Source of the DNA: Streptomyces smaragdinus
GTDB taxonomy: Bacteria; Actinomycetota; Actinomycetes; Streptomycetales; Streptomycetaceae
Assembly (NCBI RefSeq): GCF_009604385.1
Contig: NZ_WEGJ01000042.1
Span: 1-60,579, forward strand
DNA: 60,579 bases
Direction of reading: 5' to 3'
Positions 8,875 through 16,752 of this stretch are shown here, piece after piece (position 1 is the first letter of the stretch; every line of letters starts with the position of its first letter). The translations under genes were made by a program, and so were the position numbers. The notes beneath the pieces are model-generated. The model saw only the letters and a program-made list of their open reading frames with translations, made no database searches and was not told the origin of the DNA.

Positions 8875-9893
8875 TGCTGACCCTCACGGACGTCACCGTC
8901 CGCTTCGGCGACCGCACGGCCGTCGACGGCGTGTCGCTGGCCGTCGCCGAGCACGAGACGGTGTGCGTGCTGGGCCCCAGCGGCAGCGGCAAGTCGACGC
9001 TGCTGCGGGCGATCGCCGGACTGCAGACCACGGACGCCGGGCGGATCTCCCTCGCCGGCCGCGATCTGGCCGGGGTGCCGGTGCACCGTCGGGGCGTGGG
9101 CCTGATGTTCCAGGACCACCAGCTCTTCCCCCAGCGGGACGTCGCCGGCAACGTCGGCTTCGGCCCGCGGATGCACGGCGTCCCCCGCGAGGAGGCCGCC
9201 GCGCGCACCGCCGAGCTGCTGGGCCTCGTCGGCCTGCCCGGCGCCGGACGGCGCGCCGTCGCCACCCTCTCCGGCGGCGAGCAGCAGCGCGTCGCCCTGG
9301 CGCGGGCGCTGGCGCCGCGGCCCGAGCTCTTGATGCTGGACGAACCGCTGGGGCAACTGGACCGCTCGCTGCGTGAACGCCTCGTCGTCGAGCTCCGCCG
9401 GCTGTTCCGCGACCTCGGGACGACCGTCCTCGCGGTCACCCACGACCAGGGCGAGGCGTTCGCCCTCGCGGACCGGGTGGTCGTGATGGACGCCGGGCGG
9501 ATCGCCCAGACGGGCACGCCGGTGGAGGTGTGGCAGCGTCCGGCGTCGGCGTTCGTCGCCCGCTTCCTCGGCTTCACGAACGTGGCGGACGCCACCGTCC
9601 ACGGCGCCGTGGCCGACACCCCCTGGGGCAAGGTCCCGGTGCCGGCGGACGCGGCGCAGGGCGGGCGCACGGTGCTGATCCGCCCGGCGGGCGTACGGCT
9701 CACCGGCGTCGCGGACGGGCTGCCGTGCCACGTCGAGGGGCGCACGTTCCGCGGCGACCACGTCCTCGTACTCCTGCGCCCCGACGACGCCCCGCCGCTG
9801 GAGGCCGCCTGCCCGCTGACCGAGGCACCGGAGCCGGGGACGACGGTGGGCGCCCAGTTCCTGGCGGAGCACGTGAGCGTCCTCGGGGCCTAA
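8874..9893 (+). CDS. thiQ: Thiamine ABC transporter ATP-binding protein
   Basis: Cytoplasmic ATPase powering the thiamine importer. The 339-residue product has Walker A GPSGSGKST (about residues 33-41), Q-loop MFQDHQLFP, signature LSGGEQQRVALARAL, Walker B LLMLDEP and the switch histidine in VTHDQGEAF. A C-terminal domain of about 110 residues resembles the TOBE region of importer ATPases. The ATG shares one base with the thiP stop. Its 3' end overlaps by four bases the end of the opposite-strand LOG gene. Confidence 0.92.
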   Translation: MLTLTDVTVRFGDRTAVDGVSLAVAEHETVCVLGPSGSGKSTLLRAIAGLQTTDAGRISLAGRDLAGVPVHRRGVGLMFQDHQLFPQRDVAGNVGFGPRMHGVPREEAAARTAELLGLVGLPGAGRRAVATLSGGEQQRVALARALAPRPELLMLDEPLGQLDRSLRERLVVELRRLFRDLGTTVLAVTHDQGEAFALADRVVVMDAGRIAQTGTPVEVWQRPASAFVARFLGFTNVADATVHGAVADTPWGKVPVPADAAQGGRTVLIRPAGVRLTGVADGLPCHVEGRTFRGDHVLVLLRPDDAPPLEAACPLTEAPEPGTTVGAQFLAEHVSVLGA

Positions 9894-10984
9894 CCCATCG
9901 CCGCCAGCGCGCCCGGCACCTCGTCCACCCGGTCCACCAGCGCGATCCGCCCCGCCATCGGCCGGCCCTCCGCCAGCGTGCCCAGCAGCGGCCACGCCGG
10001 GAGGCGCTCCGTCCAGTGGGCGCGGTCGACCAGCACCATCGGGCGGGGCTTCCCGTACGACGCGTAGTAGTTCGGCGTCGACGCGTCGAAGATCTCCTGC
10101 ACCGTGCCCGCCGCCCCCGGCAGGAACACCACCCCGGCCGTCGACCGGGCCAGCAGCCCGTCCTCGCGGATGGCGTTGGCGAAGTACTTCGCGATCCGCC
10201 CCGCGAACGCGTTCGACGGCTCGTGCCCGTAGAACCACGTCGGGATGCCCACCGAATCGCCGCCCCCCGGCCACCTCTCCCGTACCTCGAACGCCGCCCG
10301 CGCCCATGCCTCGACGGACGGCTCGAACGACGGCGTCCGTGCCAGGATCCGCCCGGCCTCCGCCAGCATGCCGTCCGCCAGCGGCGCCGCGTACGCCCCC
10401 AGGTTCGCCGCCTCCATCGCCCCCGGACCGCCGCCGGTGGCGATGGTGTAACCGGCGCGCGTGAGGGTACGGCCCAGTTCGGCCGCCGCCAGATACTCCG
10501 GCCCGCCGCGCGCCAGCGCGTGACCGCCCATCACGCCGATCACCCGCGCGCCGTGCAGCTGTTCGTTCAGCGCGTTGGACATCGATTCGTCGTGCATCGC
10601 CCGCACCACCGCGGCGAATATGTCGTGCTCCGCCTTCGTCCGCAGATACCAGGCGTACGTCCGGGCGTCGGGCGTCTTGCCGTACGAGCCGGACAGCCCG
10701 TCGTACAGCCCCTCCGGCGAGTAGAGCTCCCCCCGGTACGGGTCGAACGGCAGGTGCGGGATCACCGGGAAGACCAGCGCCCCGGCCTGCTGCACCCGGT
10801 ACTCGGCCTCCCACGACATCGCGCAGCCGAGGAACACCGCGCCGTGCACGTCGGCGTGCTCCAACTCCGCGACGCGCCGCGTCAGATCCACCGACTGGAC
10901 GCGGTAGCCGCTGAGCGACCCGCCCTCCGCCAGGATCCGGTCGAACTCGTCGAGGGACTCGATCTCGTACAGCGAATGCGGCAT
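9890..10984 (-). CDS. LOG-family protein (possible nucleotide 5'-monophosphate nucleosidase)
   Basis: Product of 364 residues with the LOG/'lysine decarboxylase-like' Rossmann motifs: GGGPGAMEAAN in the middle and LPGAAGTVQEIF later. The latter corresponds to the family's PGGxGTxxE but with Ala for the second Gly. LOG proteins hydrolyse nucleoside monophosphates to a base and ribose phosphate; the PpnN branch is the nearest shape because there is an N-terminal extension of about 150 residues. Substrate is unknown. I prefer the ATG at 10984, where a -10-like TACGGT lies six bases upstream (leaderless); GTG 11002 is possible. Confidence 0.8.
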   Translation of the reverse strand: MPHSLYEIESLDEFDRILAEGGSLSGYRVQSVDLTRRVAELEHADVHGAVFLGCAMSWEAEYRVQQAGALVFPVIPHLPFDPYRGELYSPEGLYDGLSGSYGKTPDARTYAWYLRTKAEHDIFAAVVRAMHDESMSNALNEQLHGARVIGVMGGHALARGGPEYLAAAELGRTLTRAGYTIATGGGPGAMEAANLGAYAAPLADGMLAEAGRILARTPSFEPSVEAWARAAFEVRERWPGGGDSVGIPTWFYGHEPSNAFAGRIAKYFANAIREDGLLARSTAGVVFLPGAAGTVQEIFDASTPNYYASYGKPRPMVLVDRAHWTERLPAWPLLGTLAEGRPMAGRIALVDRVDEVPGALAAMG

Positions 10985-11009
10985 TCGAACACCGTACGAC
11001 ACGGTCGCC

Positions 11010-12113
11010 CTACCGCAGGGGCAGTACCGCGAGTTGGGCCACGAGCACCACCGCCGGCCCGAACACCGCCACCAGCGCCGCCGCCCGCAGCGCCACCGCC
11101 CCCCGCAGCACCCCCGCCGGGGTCCCCAGCCGCCGCAGCGCCGCCGTGGTGTCCGCCCGCACGCCGCGCGTCTCCAGCGCCGCGATCAGCACCGTCGCCA
11201 CCGCGCACCCCACGACCAGCCCGGCGCCCGTCACCACGATCGGCCCGAGCCGCGGCCCCTGCCCGCCCGCCTGCAGCGTCACCAGGATCCCCGCGCCCAC
11301 CGCGGACAGCGCCCCCAGCGGCCGCCCGATCCGCCGGGCCTCCTCCAGCAGCACGCGCCCGGCGAACAGCCGCAGCGCACCGGGCCGCAGCACACACAGC
11401 GCGCGCCCGGCGAGGTACGTCATCCCGGGACCGGCGAGCACCATGCCCAGCGCGATGACCCCCCAGCTGCCGAGCACCGCCGGCGACAGCTCCCCCAGCC
11501 CGCCGCCGGCTCCCGACCGGCTCGCGTACGCCCCGATCGCCAGCCCCGTCGCCACCAGCGCGGCACCCCACGGCAGGTCACCCGGCGCGGACAGCCCCGC
11601 CGCCCGGTCACCGGAGGGCGCGGGAGCCGCGGCCACCGGCCGCAGACCGAACGCGCTGGCCCCCGCGGCGAGCACCGGCGGCACGACCAGCAGCGTGAGC
11701 GCCGCGGCCGGCGGCAGCGGCCCCCCGGCCCCCAGCAGCCCGGCCGCCGCCCCGTCGAACGGCAGCCCCGCGATCTCCCCCCGCAGATGCAGGAAGAACA
11801 GCAGCCCCACCGCGCTCCCCGCCAGACACGACACCAGCGTCGACACCGCCGCCAGCACCGGCACGTTCACCGGCCCGAATCCGGCCGCCGCCTGCACCGC
11901 CGTGGGCCGCGCGTACGGATCCGTCCGCGCCACCACCACCGCGAAGTGCGTGACGGCCGCCATCGGCACCGCGCACCACAGCAGCCACGGCACGGACGCC
12001 TGCCCCAGCGCCGCCAGCAGCAGGAACCCAACCCCCGCCGACGCGCCCGCCACCAGCAGCCGCCGCAGCGTCGCCCCCGGCCGGGCACCGCGCGCTAGAC
12101 GGAGAGCGAGCAC
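11010..12113 (-). CDS. Multi-pass membrane protein, probable ABC permease partner
   Basis: A 367-residue protein with about eight to ten hydrophobic segments and no soluble domain of note. Its start overlaps the end of the upstream ATPase gene by 19 bases, so the two are translationally coupled and probably form a transporter or a FtsX-like system. I cannot name a substrate. The Ala/Gly/Val-rich composition limits family assignment from sequence alone. Confidence 0.75.
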   Translation of the reverse strand: MLALRLARGARPGATLRRLLVAGASAGVGFLLLAALGQASVPWLLWCAVPMAAVTHFAVVVARTDPYARPTAVQAAAGFGPVNVPVLAAVSTLVSCLAGSAVGLLFFLHLRGEIAGLPFDGAAAGLLGAGGPLPPAAALTLLVVPPVLAAGASAFGLRPVAAAPAPSGDRAAGLSAPGDLPWGAALVATGLAIGAYASRSGAGGGLGELSPAVLGSWGVIALGMVLAGPGMTYLAGRALCVLRPGALRLFAGRVLLEEARRIGRPLGALSAVGAGILVTLQAGGQGPRLGPIVVTGAGLVVGCAVATVLIAALETRGVRADTTAALRRLGTPAGVLRGAVALRAAALVAVFGPAVVLVAQLAVLPLR

Positions 12114-12922
12114 GAGTCCTCCGCCGTCGGTCGGGGCGTACGCACGGCCGTACCGCGCACCCGTCCGTCGACCAGCGTGACCACCCGGTCCGCCAGGTCC
12201 ACGGCCTGGTGCAGATGACTCGCGACCACGGTCGTCACCCCGTGCGACCGGCAGGCGGCGATCAGCGTGCGCAGCACCTGCGCCCCCTCCATGGTGTGCA
12301 GCGCGGCCGTCGGCTCGTCGGCGAAGACCACCGCCGGCTCGTGCACCAGGGCGCGCGCGATGGCCACCCGCTGCGCCTGCGCGGGGGTGAGGGAGCGGGG
12401 CCGGGCCTTCATCAGATCACCGGCGTCCAGCCGGTCCAGCCACTCGCCCGCCGCCTTCCTGGCCCGGCGGTGCGACTCGCCGGCCAGCAGCAGCGGCAGC
12501 GCGGCGTTCTCCCACGCCCGCAGTTCGGGGACGAGCTCGGGCCGGGTGTCGATCCAGCCGAAGCGGGTCAGCCGCAGCCGCTCGCGCCGCGCGGCGCTCA
12601 GGGTGTGCACGGCGCCGCTGTTGAACCACACCTCGCCCTGCTCCGGCTTCAGCTGCCCGGACAGACACCGCAGCAGCGTCGTCTTCCCGCTGCCGCGCGG
12701 CCCGTCGACGGCCAGGACCTCGCCCTCGCCCACACCCAGCGAGACACCGGCGAGCGCGGGTGTCGTGCCGTAGCTGTAGTGCAGGGAGCGGGAGAACAGC
12801 ACGTCGTTGTCGGGCGGAGCCATCTCGGACACCTCGGTCGCCTCGTCGGTCGGGGCCTGGGAGGCGCGGCCCCCGTCGGAGGAACGACGGTGTCCCGGTT
12901 GAGTCACTCGCACCCGGCGCAC
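12095..12922 (-). CDS. ABC transporter ATP-binding protein with atypical signature
   Basis: ATPase of 275 residues, with Walker A GPRGSGKTT near residue 74, Walker B VVFADEPTAAL and a switch histidine in VVASHLHQAVDLADR. The usual LSGGQ signature is replaced by LTPAQAQRVAIARAL. The open frame starts at GTG 12922, but no ribosome site supports it. The conserved core begins at ATG 12823, preceded by GAGGTG, so the true start may lie between 12907 and 12823. It is coupled to the membrane gene downstream; substrate unknown. Confidence 0.82.
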   Translation of the reverse strand: MRRVRVTQPGHRRSSDGGRASQAPTDEATEVSEMAPPDNDVLFSRSLHYSYGTTPALAGVSLGVGEGEVLAVDGPRGSGKTTLLRCLSGQLKPEQGEVWFNSGAVHTLSAARRERLRLTRFGWIDTRPELVPELRAWENAALPLLLAGESHRRARKAAGEWLDRLDAGDLMKARPRSLTPAQAQRVAIARALVHEPAVVFADEPTAALHTMEGAQVLRTLIAACRSHGVTTVVASHLHQAVDLADRVVTLVDGRVRGTAVRTPRPTAEDSCSLSV

Positions 12923-13019
12923 GATAGGCGGCCGGGCGCCCGCGGACGCGGCCGCACGGCGGCGCGCCGCGATGATCCGCTCGTATGGATCACCGGGCGC
13001 GCCGGACCCGCCGAAACCG

Positions 13020-14381
13020 TCAGAGCAGCGTGTACGCCTCGCTGAGCACCCCGCGCAGGATCTGCTCCGCCTCGTCGAACAGCGACTGGTCCGCGGTCAG
13101 CGGCGGCGCCAGCTGGACGACCGGGTCGCCGCGGTCGTCGGCCCGGCAGTACAGCCCGTTCTCGAAGAGCTTCTTCGACACGAACCCGTACAGGATCCGT
13201 TCGCTCTCCTCGTCGCTGAACGTCGCCTTGGTCGCCTTGTCCTTCACCAGTTCGATGCCGTAGAAGTACCCGTTGCCGCGCACGTCGCCGACGATCGGCA
13301 GGTCGGTGAGCTTCGACAGCGTGGCGTGGAAGGCCGCCTCGTTGTCCAGCACGTGCTGGTTGAGGCCCTCGCGCTCGAAGATGTCGAGGTTCGCCAGCGC
13401 GACCGCCGAGGAGACCGGGTGGCCGCCGAAGGTGTAGCCGTGCGGGAAGGAGTTGCCGCCCGAGTAGAACGGCTCGGCGATCCGGTCGGAGACCAGGCAC
13501 GCCCCTATCGGCGAGTAGCCCGACGTCATGCCCTTGGCGCAGGTGATCATGTCCGGTACGTAGCCGAACTTCTCGCAGCCGAACATGGTACCGAGCCGGC
13601 CGAACGCGCAGATCACCTCGTCGGACACCAGCAGCACGTTGTGCCGGTCGCAGATCTCCCGCACCCGCCGGAAGTACCCGGGCGGCGGCGGGAAGCAGCC
13701 GCCCGCGTTCTGCACCGGCTCCAGGAACACCGCCGCGACCGAGTCCGGGCCCTCGAGAACGATGGCCTCCTCGATCCGGTCGGCGGCCCAGCGGCCGAAC
13801 GCCTCCGGGTCGTCGCCGTGCGCGGGCGCGCGGTAGATGTTGGTGTTCGGCACCTTGTGCGCGCCGGGGACCAGCGGCTCGAAGGGCGCCTTCAGGGCCG
13901 GCAGCCCGGTGATCGACAGGGCGCCGTGCGGGGTGCCGTGGTAGGCCACCGAGCGGGAGATCACCTTGTACTTGCCGGGGTTGCCGGTGAGCTTGTGGTA
14001 CTGCTTGGCCAGCTTCCACGCCGTCTCGACGGCCTCGCCGCCGCCGGTGGTGAAGAACACCTTGTTCAGATCGCCGGGCGCCAGCTGCGCCAGCCGCTCC
14101 GCGAGCTCGACGGCCTTGGGATGGGCGTACGACCAGATGGGGAAGAACGCCAGCTCCTGGGCCTGCTTGTACGCGGTCTCGGCCAGCTCGTGCCGGCCGT
14201 GCCCGGCGTTCACCACGAACAGGCCGGCGAGCCCGTCGATGTAGCGCTTGCCGGCGGCGTCGTAGATGTACGTGCCCTCGCCGCGGACGATCGTCGGCAC
14301 GGGGCTGTGCTCGTACGACGACATGCGCGTGAAGTGCATCCAGAGGTGGTCGTAAGCGGCCTTGTCGAGGTCCTTGCCCAC
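13020..14381 (-). CDS. Class III omega-aminotransferase, probable putrescine/diamine aminotransferase
   Basis: PLP enzyme of 453 residues. The catalytic lysine is K283 in ITCAKGMTSGYSP, with FFTTGGGEAVETAWK (cofactor phosphate loop) and LLVSDEVICAFGRLG (cofactor aspartate). This resembles the aspartate aminotransferase family / SpuC-type putrescine-pyruvate aminotransferases. Neighbours are an Lrp/AsnC gene whose stop is three bases upstream of this start, two aldehyde dehydrogenases and a polyamine importer. I infer that it turns putrescine into 4-aminobutyraldehyde (1-pyrroline). Beta-alanine or other omega-amino donors remain possible. Confidence 0.85.
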   Translation of the reverse strand: MGKDLDKAAYDHLWMHFTRMSSYEHSPVPTIVRGEGTYIYDAAGKRYIDGLAGLFVVNAGHGRHELAETAYKQAQELAFFPIWSYAHPKAVELAERLAQLAPGDLNKVFFTTGGGEAVETAWKLAKQYHKLTGNPGKYKVISRSVAYHGTPHGALSITGLPALKAPFEPLVPGAHKVPNTNIYRAPAHGDDPEAFGRWAADRIEEAIVLEGPDSVAAVFLEPVQNAGGCFPPPPGYFRRVREICDRHNVLLVSDEVICAFGRLGTMFGCEKFGYVPDMITCAKGMTSGYSPIGACLVSDRIAEPFYSGGNSFPHGYTFGGHPVSSAVALANLDIFEREGLNQHVLDNEAAFHATLSKLTDLPIVGDVRGNGYFYGIELVKDKATKATFSDEESERILYGFVSKKLFENGLYCRADDRGDPVVQLAPPLTADQSLFDEAEQILRGVLSEAYTLL

Positions 14382-14383
14382 GG

Positions 14384-14860
14384 CTATCTAGCTCCCCATT
14401 GATAGGTCTGCTTGCGCAGCTTGAAGTACACGAAGCTCTCGGTCGAGCGGACGCCGGGCAGCGTCCGGACCCGCCGGATGACGTCCAGCAGCGCGTCGTC
14501 GTCCTCCACGACGACCTCCACGAGGAGGTCGAAGCTGCCCGCCGTGAGGACCACGTAGTCCACCTCGGGCATGGCGGCCAGGGCGTCGGCGATCGGCTCG
14601 AGGTCGCCCTCGGCGTTGATGCCGACCATCGCCTGCCGGTGATAGCCGACGGTCAGCGGATCGGTCACGGCGACGATCTGCATCACGCCCTGCTCGATGA
14701 GCTTCTGGACGCGCTGGCGCACCGCGGCCTCCGACAGACCGACGGCCTTGGCTATCGCCGCGTACGGCCGCCGCCCGTCCTCCTGCAGCTGCTCGATGAT
14801 CGCGCGGGAGACGGCGTCCAGGGACGAGGTGTTCTTGTCACGAGGGGCCACGGGCGCCAC
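14384..14860 (-). CDS. Lrp/AsnC-family transcriptional regulator
   Basis: DNA-binding regulator of 158 residues: N-terminal winged helix-turn-helix (AIIEQLQEDGRRPYAAIAKAVGLSEAAVRQRVQKL) split here as residues 18-52, then an RAM/AsnC effector domain (VDYVVLTAGSFDLLVEVV). The GTG start is preceded by GAGGC. It is transcribed with the aminotransferase and away from the aminobutyraldehyde dehydrogenase gene. By family habit it should control its own divergent intergenic region, sensing an amino acid or amine. Confidence 0.93.
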   Translation of the reverse strand: MAPVAPRDKNTSSLDAVSRAIIEQLQEDGRRPYAAIAKAVGLSEAAVRQRVQKLIEQGVMQIVAVTDPLTVGYHRQAMVGINAEGDLEPIADALAAMPEVDYVVLTAGSFDLLVEVVVEDDDALLDVIRRVRTLPGVRSTESFVYFKLRKQTYQWGAR

Positions 14861-14898
14861 TCTGCCTCACGGGCCGATACGCTGGCAAGGGCGGGTCG

Positions 14899-14939
14899 CG
14901 ACTGAATCCGTTGCCTGATGACCGCCATTCGATGGAATC
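14899..14939. promoter_or_regulatory. Two direct copies of a CGAYKGAATC motif
   Basis: CGACTGAATC (14899-14908) and CGATGGAATC (14930-14939) stand 31 bases apart, about three helical turns, just upstream of the Lrp gene. The same motif appears as an inverted pair before the second dehydrogenase and pot operon (16642-16677). Candidate operator sites for the Lrp protein or another polyamine regulator; the binding protein is inferred. Confidence 0.45.
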
Positions 14940-15032
14940 GCTTGCGGAGTGTGTTCCTCGCTGACAATCTCGTGAGTGAGAACCGGTGTCACCCCGGGGC
15001 CGGCGGGGGAGCGGGCCGGGGCCGGAGAATCT

Positions 15033-15056
15033 TCGGTTCCGATGCGTATGAACCGA
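15033..15056 (+). promoter_or_regulatory. Candidate operator: 7-bp inverted repeat before the dehydrogenase gene
   Basis: TCGGTTC (15033-15039) and GAACCGA (15050-15056) form a perfect inverted repeat with a ten-base centre. It covers the position expected for the -35 box of the promoter whose -10 is at 15071, so a bound protein would probably block RNA polymerase. Confidence 0.45.
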
Positions 15057-15076
15057 TGAATGTGCCGGGTTAGGGT
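15047..15076 (+). promoter_or_regulatory. Probable promoter of the aminobutyraldehyde dehydrogenase gene
   Basis: TAGGGT at 15071-15076 is an excellent streptomycete -10 box. No good TTGAC-like -35 is found at the right distance (about 15047-15053), which fits a controlled promoter overlapping the inverted-repeat operator. Transcription would start near 15083. Confidence 0.5.
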
Positions 15077-15120
15077 GGGTTCACCGACATGGTTTCGACG
15101 ACGAGTCAAGGAGGGGTGCA

Positions 15121-16551
15121 GTGACCGCTGAACTGCGCCGGCTGCGCAACTACATCGCCGGAGAGTTCCGGGATGCCGCCGACGGCCGTACGACCGAGGT
15201 GACCGACCCCGCCACGGGTGAGGTCTACGCCACCGCCCCCCTGTCCCGCGAGGCGGACGTCGACGCGGCCATGGACGCCGCGAAGGCGGCCTTCCCCGCG
15301 TGGCGCGACGCCACACCGGGGGCCCGCCAGCTGGCTCTGCTGAAGATCGCGGACGCGCTGGAGGCCCGCGGCGAGGAGCTGCTGGACGCCGAGTGCAAGG
15401 ACACCGGAAAGCCCCGGGAGCTCACCGCCTCCGAGGAGCTGCCGGTCATGATCGACCAGATCCGCTTCTTCGCCGGCGCCGCCCGGCTGCTCGAGGGCAA
15501 GTCCGCCGGCGAGTACATGGACGGCATGACGTCCTTCGTCCGCCGCGAGCCCGTCGGGGTGTGCGCGCAGGTCGCGCCGTGGAACTACCCGATGATGATG
15601 GCCGTGTGGAAGTTCGCCCCGGCGCTCGCCGCGGGCAACACCGTCGTCCTCAAGCCTTCCGACACCACCCCGGCGTCGACCGTGCTGCTCGCGGAGATCC
15701 TCGGCGGCGTGCTGCCGAAGGGCGTCTTCAACGTCGTGTGCGGCGACCGCGACACCGGCCGCCTGATGGTCGAGCACCCCGTACCGGCGATGGCGTCCAT
15801 CACCGGCTCCGTCCGGGCCGGCATGGAGGTCGCCGCCAGCGCCGCCAAGGACGTCAAGCGGGTCCATCTGGAGCTGGGCGGCAAGGCGCCGGTCGTCGTC
15901 TTCGAGGACGCCGACATCGCCAAGGCCGTCGAGGACATCTCCGTCGCCGGCTACTTCAACGCCGGCCAGGACTGCACCGCCGCCACCCGGGTGCTGGTGC
16001 ACGAGTCCGTGCACGACGAGTTCGTCACCGCGCTGGCCAAGGCCGCCGCCGGGACCAAGACCGGCGCCGGCGAGGCCGACGCCCTCTACGGCCCGCTGAA
16101 CAACGCGGGGCAGCTGGAGCGGGTCGCCGGGTTCATCGAGCGGCTGCCGGCCAACGCCAAGGTCGAGGCGGGCGGCCACCGGGTCGGCGACAAGGGGTAC
16201 TTCTACGCCCCGACCGTCGTCTCCGGGCTGAAGCAGGACGACGAGATCATCCAGAACGAGGTCTTCGGCCCCGTCATCACCGTCCAGTCCTTCTCGGACG
16301 AGGCGCAGGCCACCGAGTGGGCGAACGGCGTGGAGTACGCCCTGGCCTCCTCGGTGTGGACCAGGGACCACGGCCGCGCGATGCGGATGTCCAAGGCGCT
16401 GGACTTCGGCTGCGTGTGGATCAACACCCACATCCCGCTGGTCGCGGAGATGCCGCACGGCGGCTTCAAGAAGTCCGGCTACGGCAAGGACCTGTCCGCG
16501 TACGGCTTCGACGACTACACCCGTATCAAGCACGTGATGACGGCGCTCTAG
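15121..16551 (+). CDS. Aldehyde dehydrogenase, probable gamma-aminobutyraldehyde dehydrogenase
   Basis: NAD-dependent dehydrogenase of 476 residues with the catalytic cysteine C285 (NAGQDCTAATRV) and general base E251 (LELGGKAP). The PWNYPMMM motif is in the expected place. It resembles PatD/YdcW-type enzymes that oxidise 4-aminobutyraldehyde (1-pyrroline) to GABA. The GTG start has a near-perfect AAGGAGGGG at 15108-15116. It lies divergent from the Lrp-aminotransferase pair, which would supply its substrate, and ends in a strong hairpin. Confidence 0.9.
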   Translation: MTAELRRLRNYIAGEFRDAADGRTTEVTDPATGEVYATAPLSREADVDAAMDAAKAAFPAWRDATPGARQLALLKIADALEARGEELLDAECKDTGKPRELTASEELPVMIDQIRFFAGAARLLEGKSAGEYMDGMTSFVRREPVGVCAQVAPWNYPMMMAVWKFAPALAAGNTVVLKPSDTTPASTVLLAEILGGVLPKGVFNVVCGDRDTGRLMVEHPVPAMASITGSVRAGMEVAASAAKDVKRVHLELGGKAPVVVFEDADIAKAVEDISVAGYFNAGQDCTAATRVLVHESVHDEFVTALAKAAAGTKTGAGEADALYGPLNNAGQLERVAGFIERLPANAKVEAGGHRVGDKGYFYAPTVVSGLKQDDEIIQNEVFGPVITVQSFSDEAQATEWANGVEYALASSVWTRDHGRAMRMSKALDFGCVWINTHIPLVAEMPHGGFKKSGYGKDLSAYGFDDYTRIKHVMTAL

Positions 16552-16569
16552 CCGGCACCGTAACCCCGG

Positions 16570-16599
16570 AGGGCCCGCGCGTATCACCGCGCGGGCCCT
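16570..16599 (+). terminator. Terminator after aminobutyraldehyde dehydrogenase gene
   Basis: A 12-bp perfect stem (AGGGCCCGCGCG at 16570-16581 with 16588-16599) has a six-base loop, followed by TT. It separates this gene from the next promoter. Confidence 0.75.
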
Positions 16600-16641
16600 T
16601 TGGCATGGGGGAGCACGCCACGTACATCCCCGGGGAAGACT

Positions 16642-16677
16642 GATTCCGTCGCTTAACCAAAAGGAAACGACGGAATC
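16642..16677 (+). promoter_or_regulatory. Operator-like 10-bp inverted repeat before the ALDH-pot operon
   Basis: GATTCCGTCG (16642-16651) and its exact complement CGACGGAATC (16668-16677) flank a 16-base A-rich centre and end two bases before a -35 box. Each half matches the motif near 14.9 kb in nine of ten bases. Probable binding site for a shared polyamine regulator. Confidence 0.55.
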
Positions 16678-16679
16678 CC

Positions 16680-16708
16680 TTGCCGGACACCATCCGGCCT
16701 GCCAGGAT
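16680..16708 (+). promoter_or_regulatory. Probable promoter of the ALDH-potDABC operon
   Basis: TTGCCG (16680-16685), a 17-base spacer and CAGGAT (16703-16708) make a good vegetative promoter immediately downstream of the inverted repeat. The start point would be near 16715, giving a leader of about 40 bases. Confidence 0.5.
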
Positions 16709-16752
16709 CACCAATCAGCCCCGGCCGATACGACATCCCGGAGTGATCCCCC

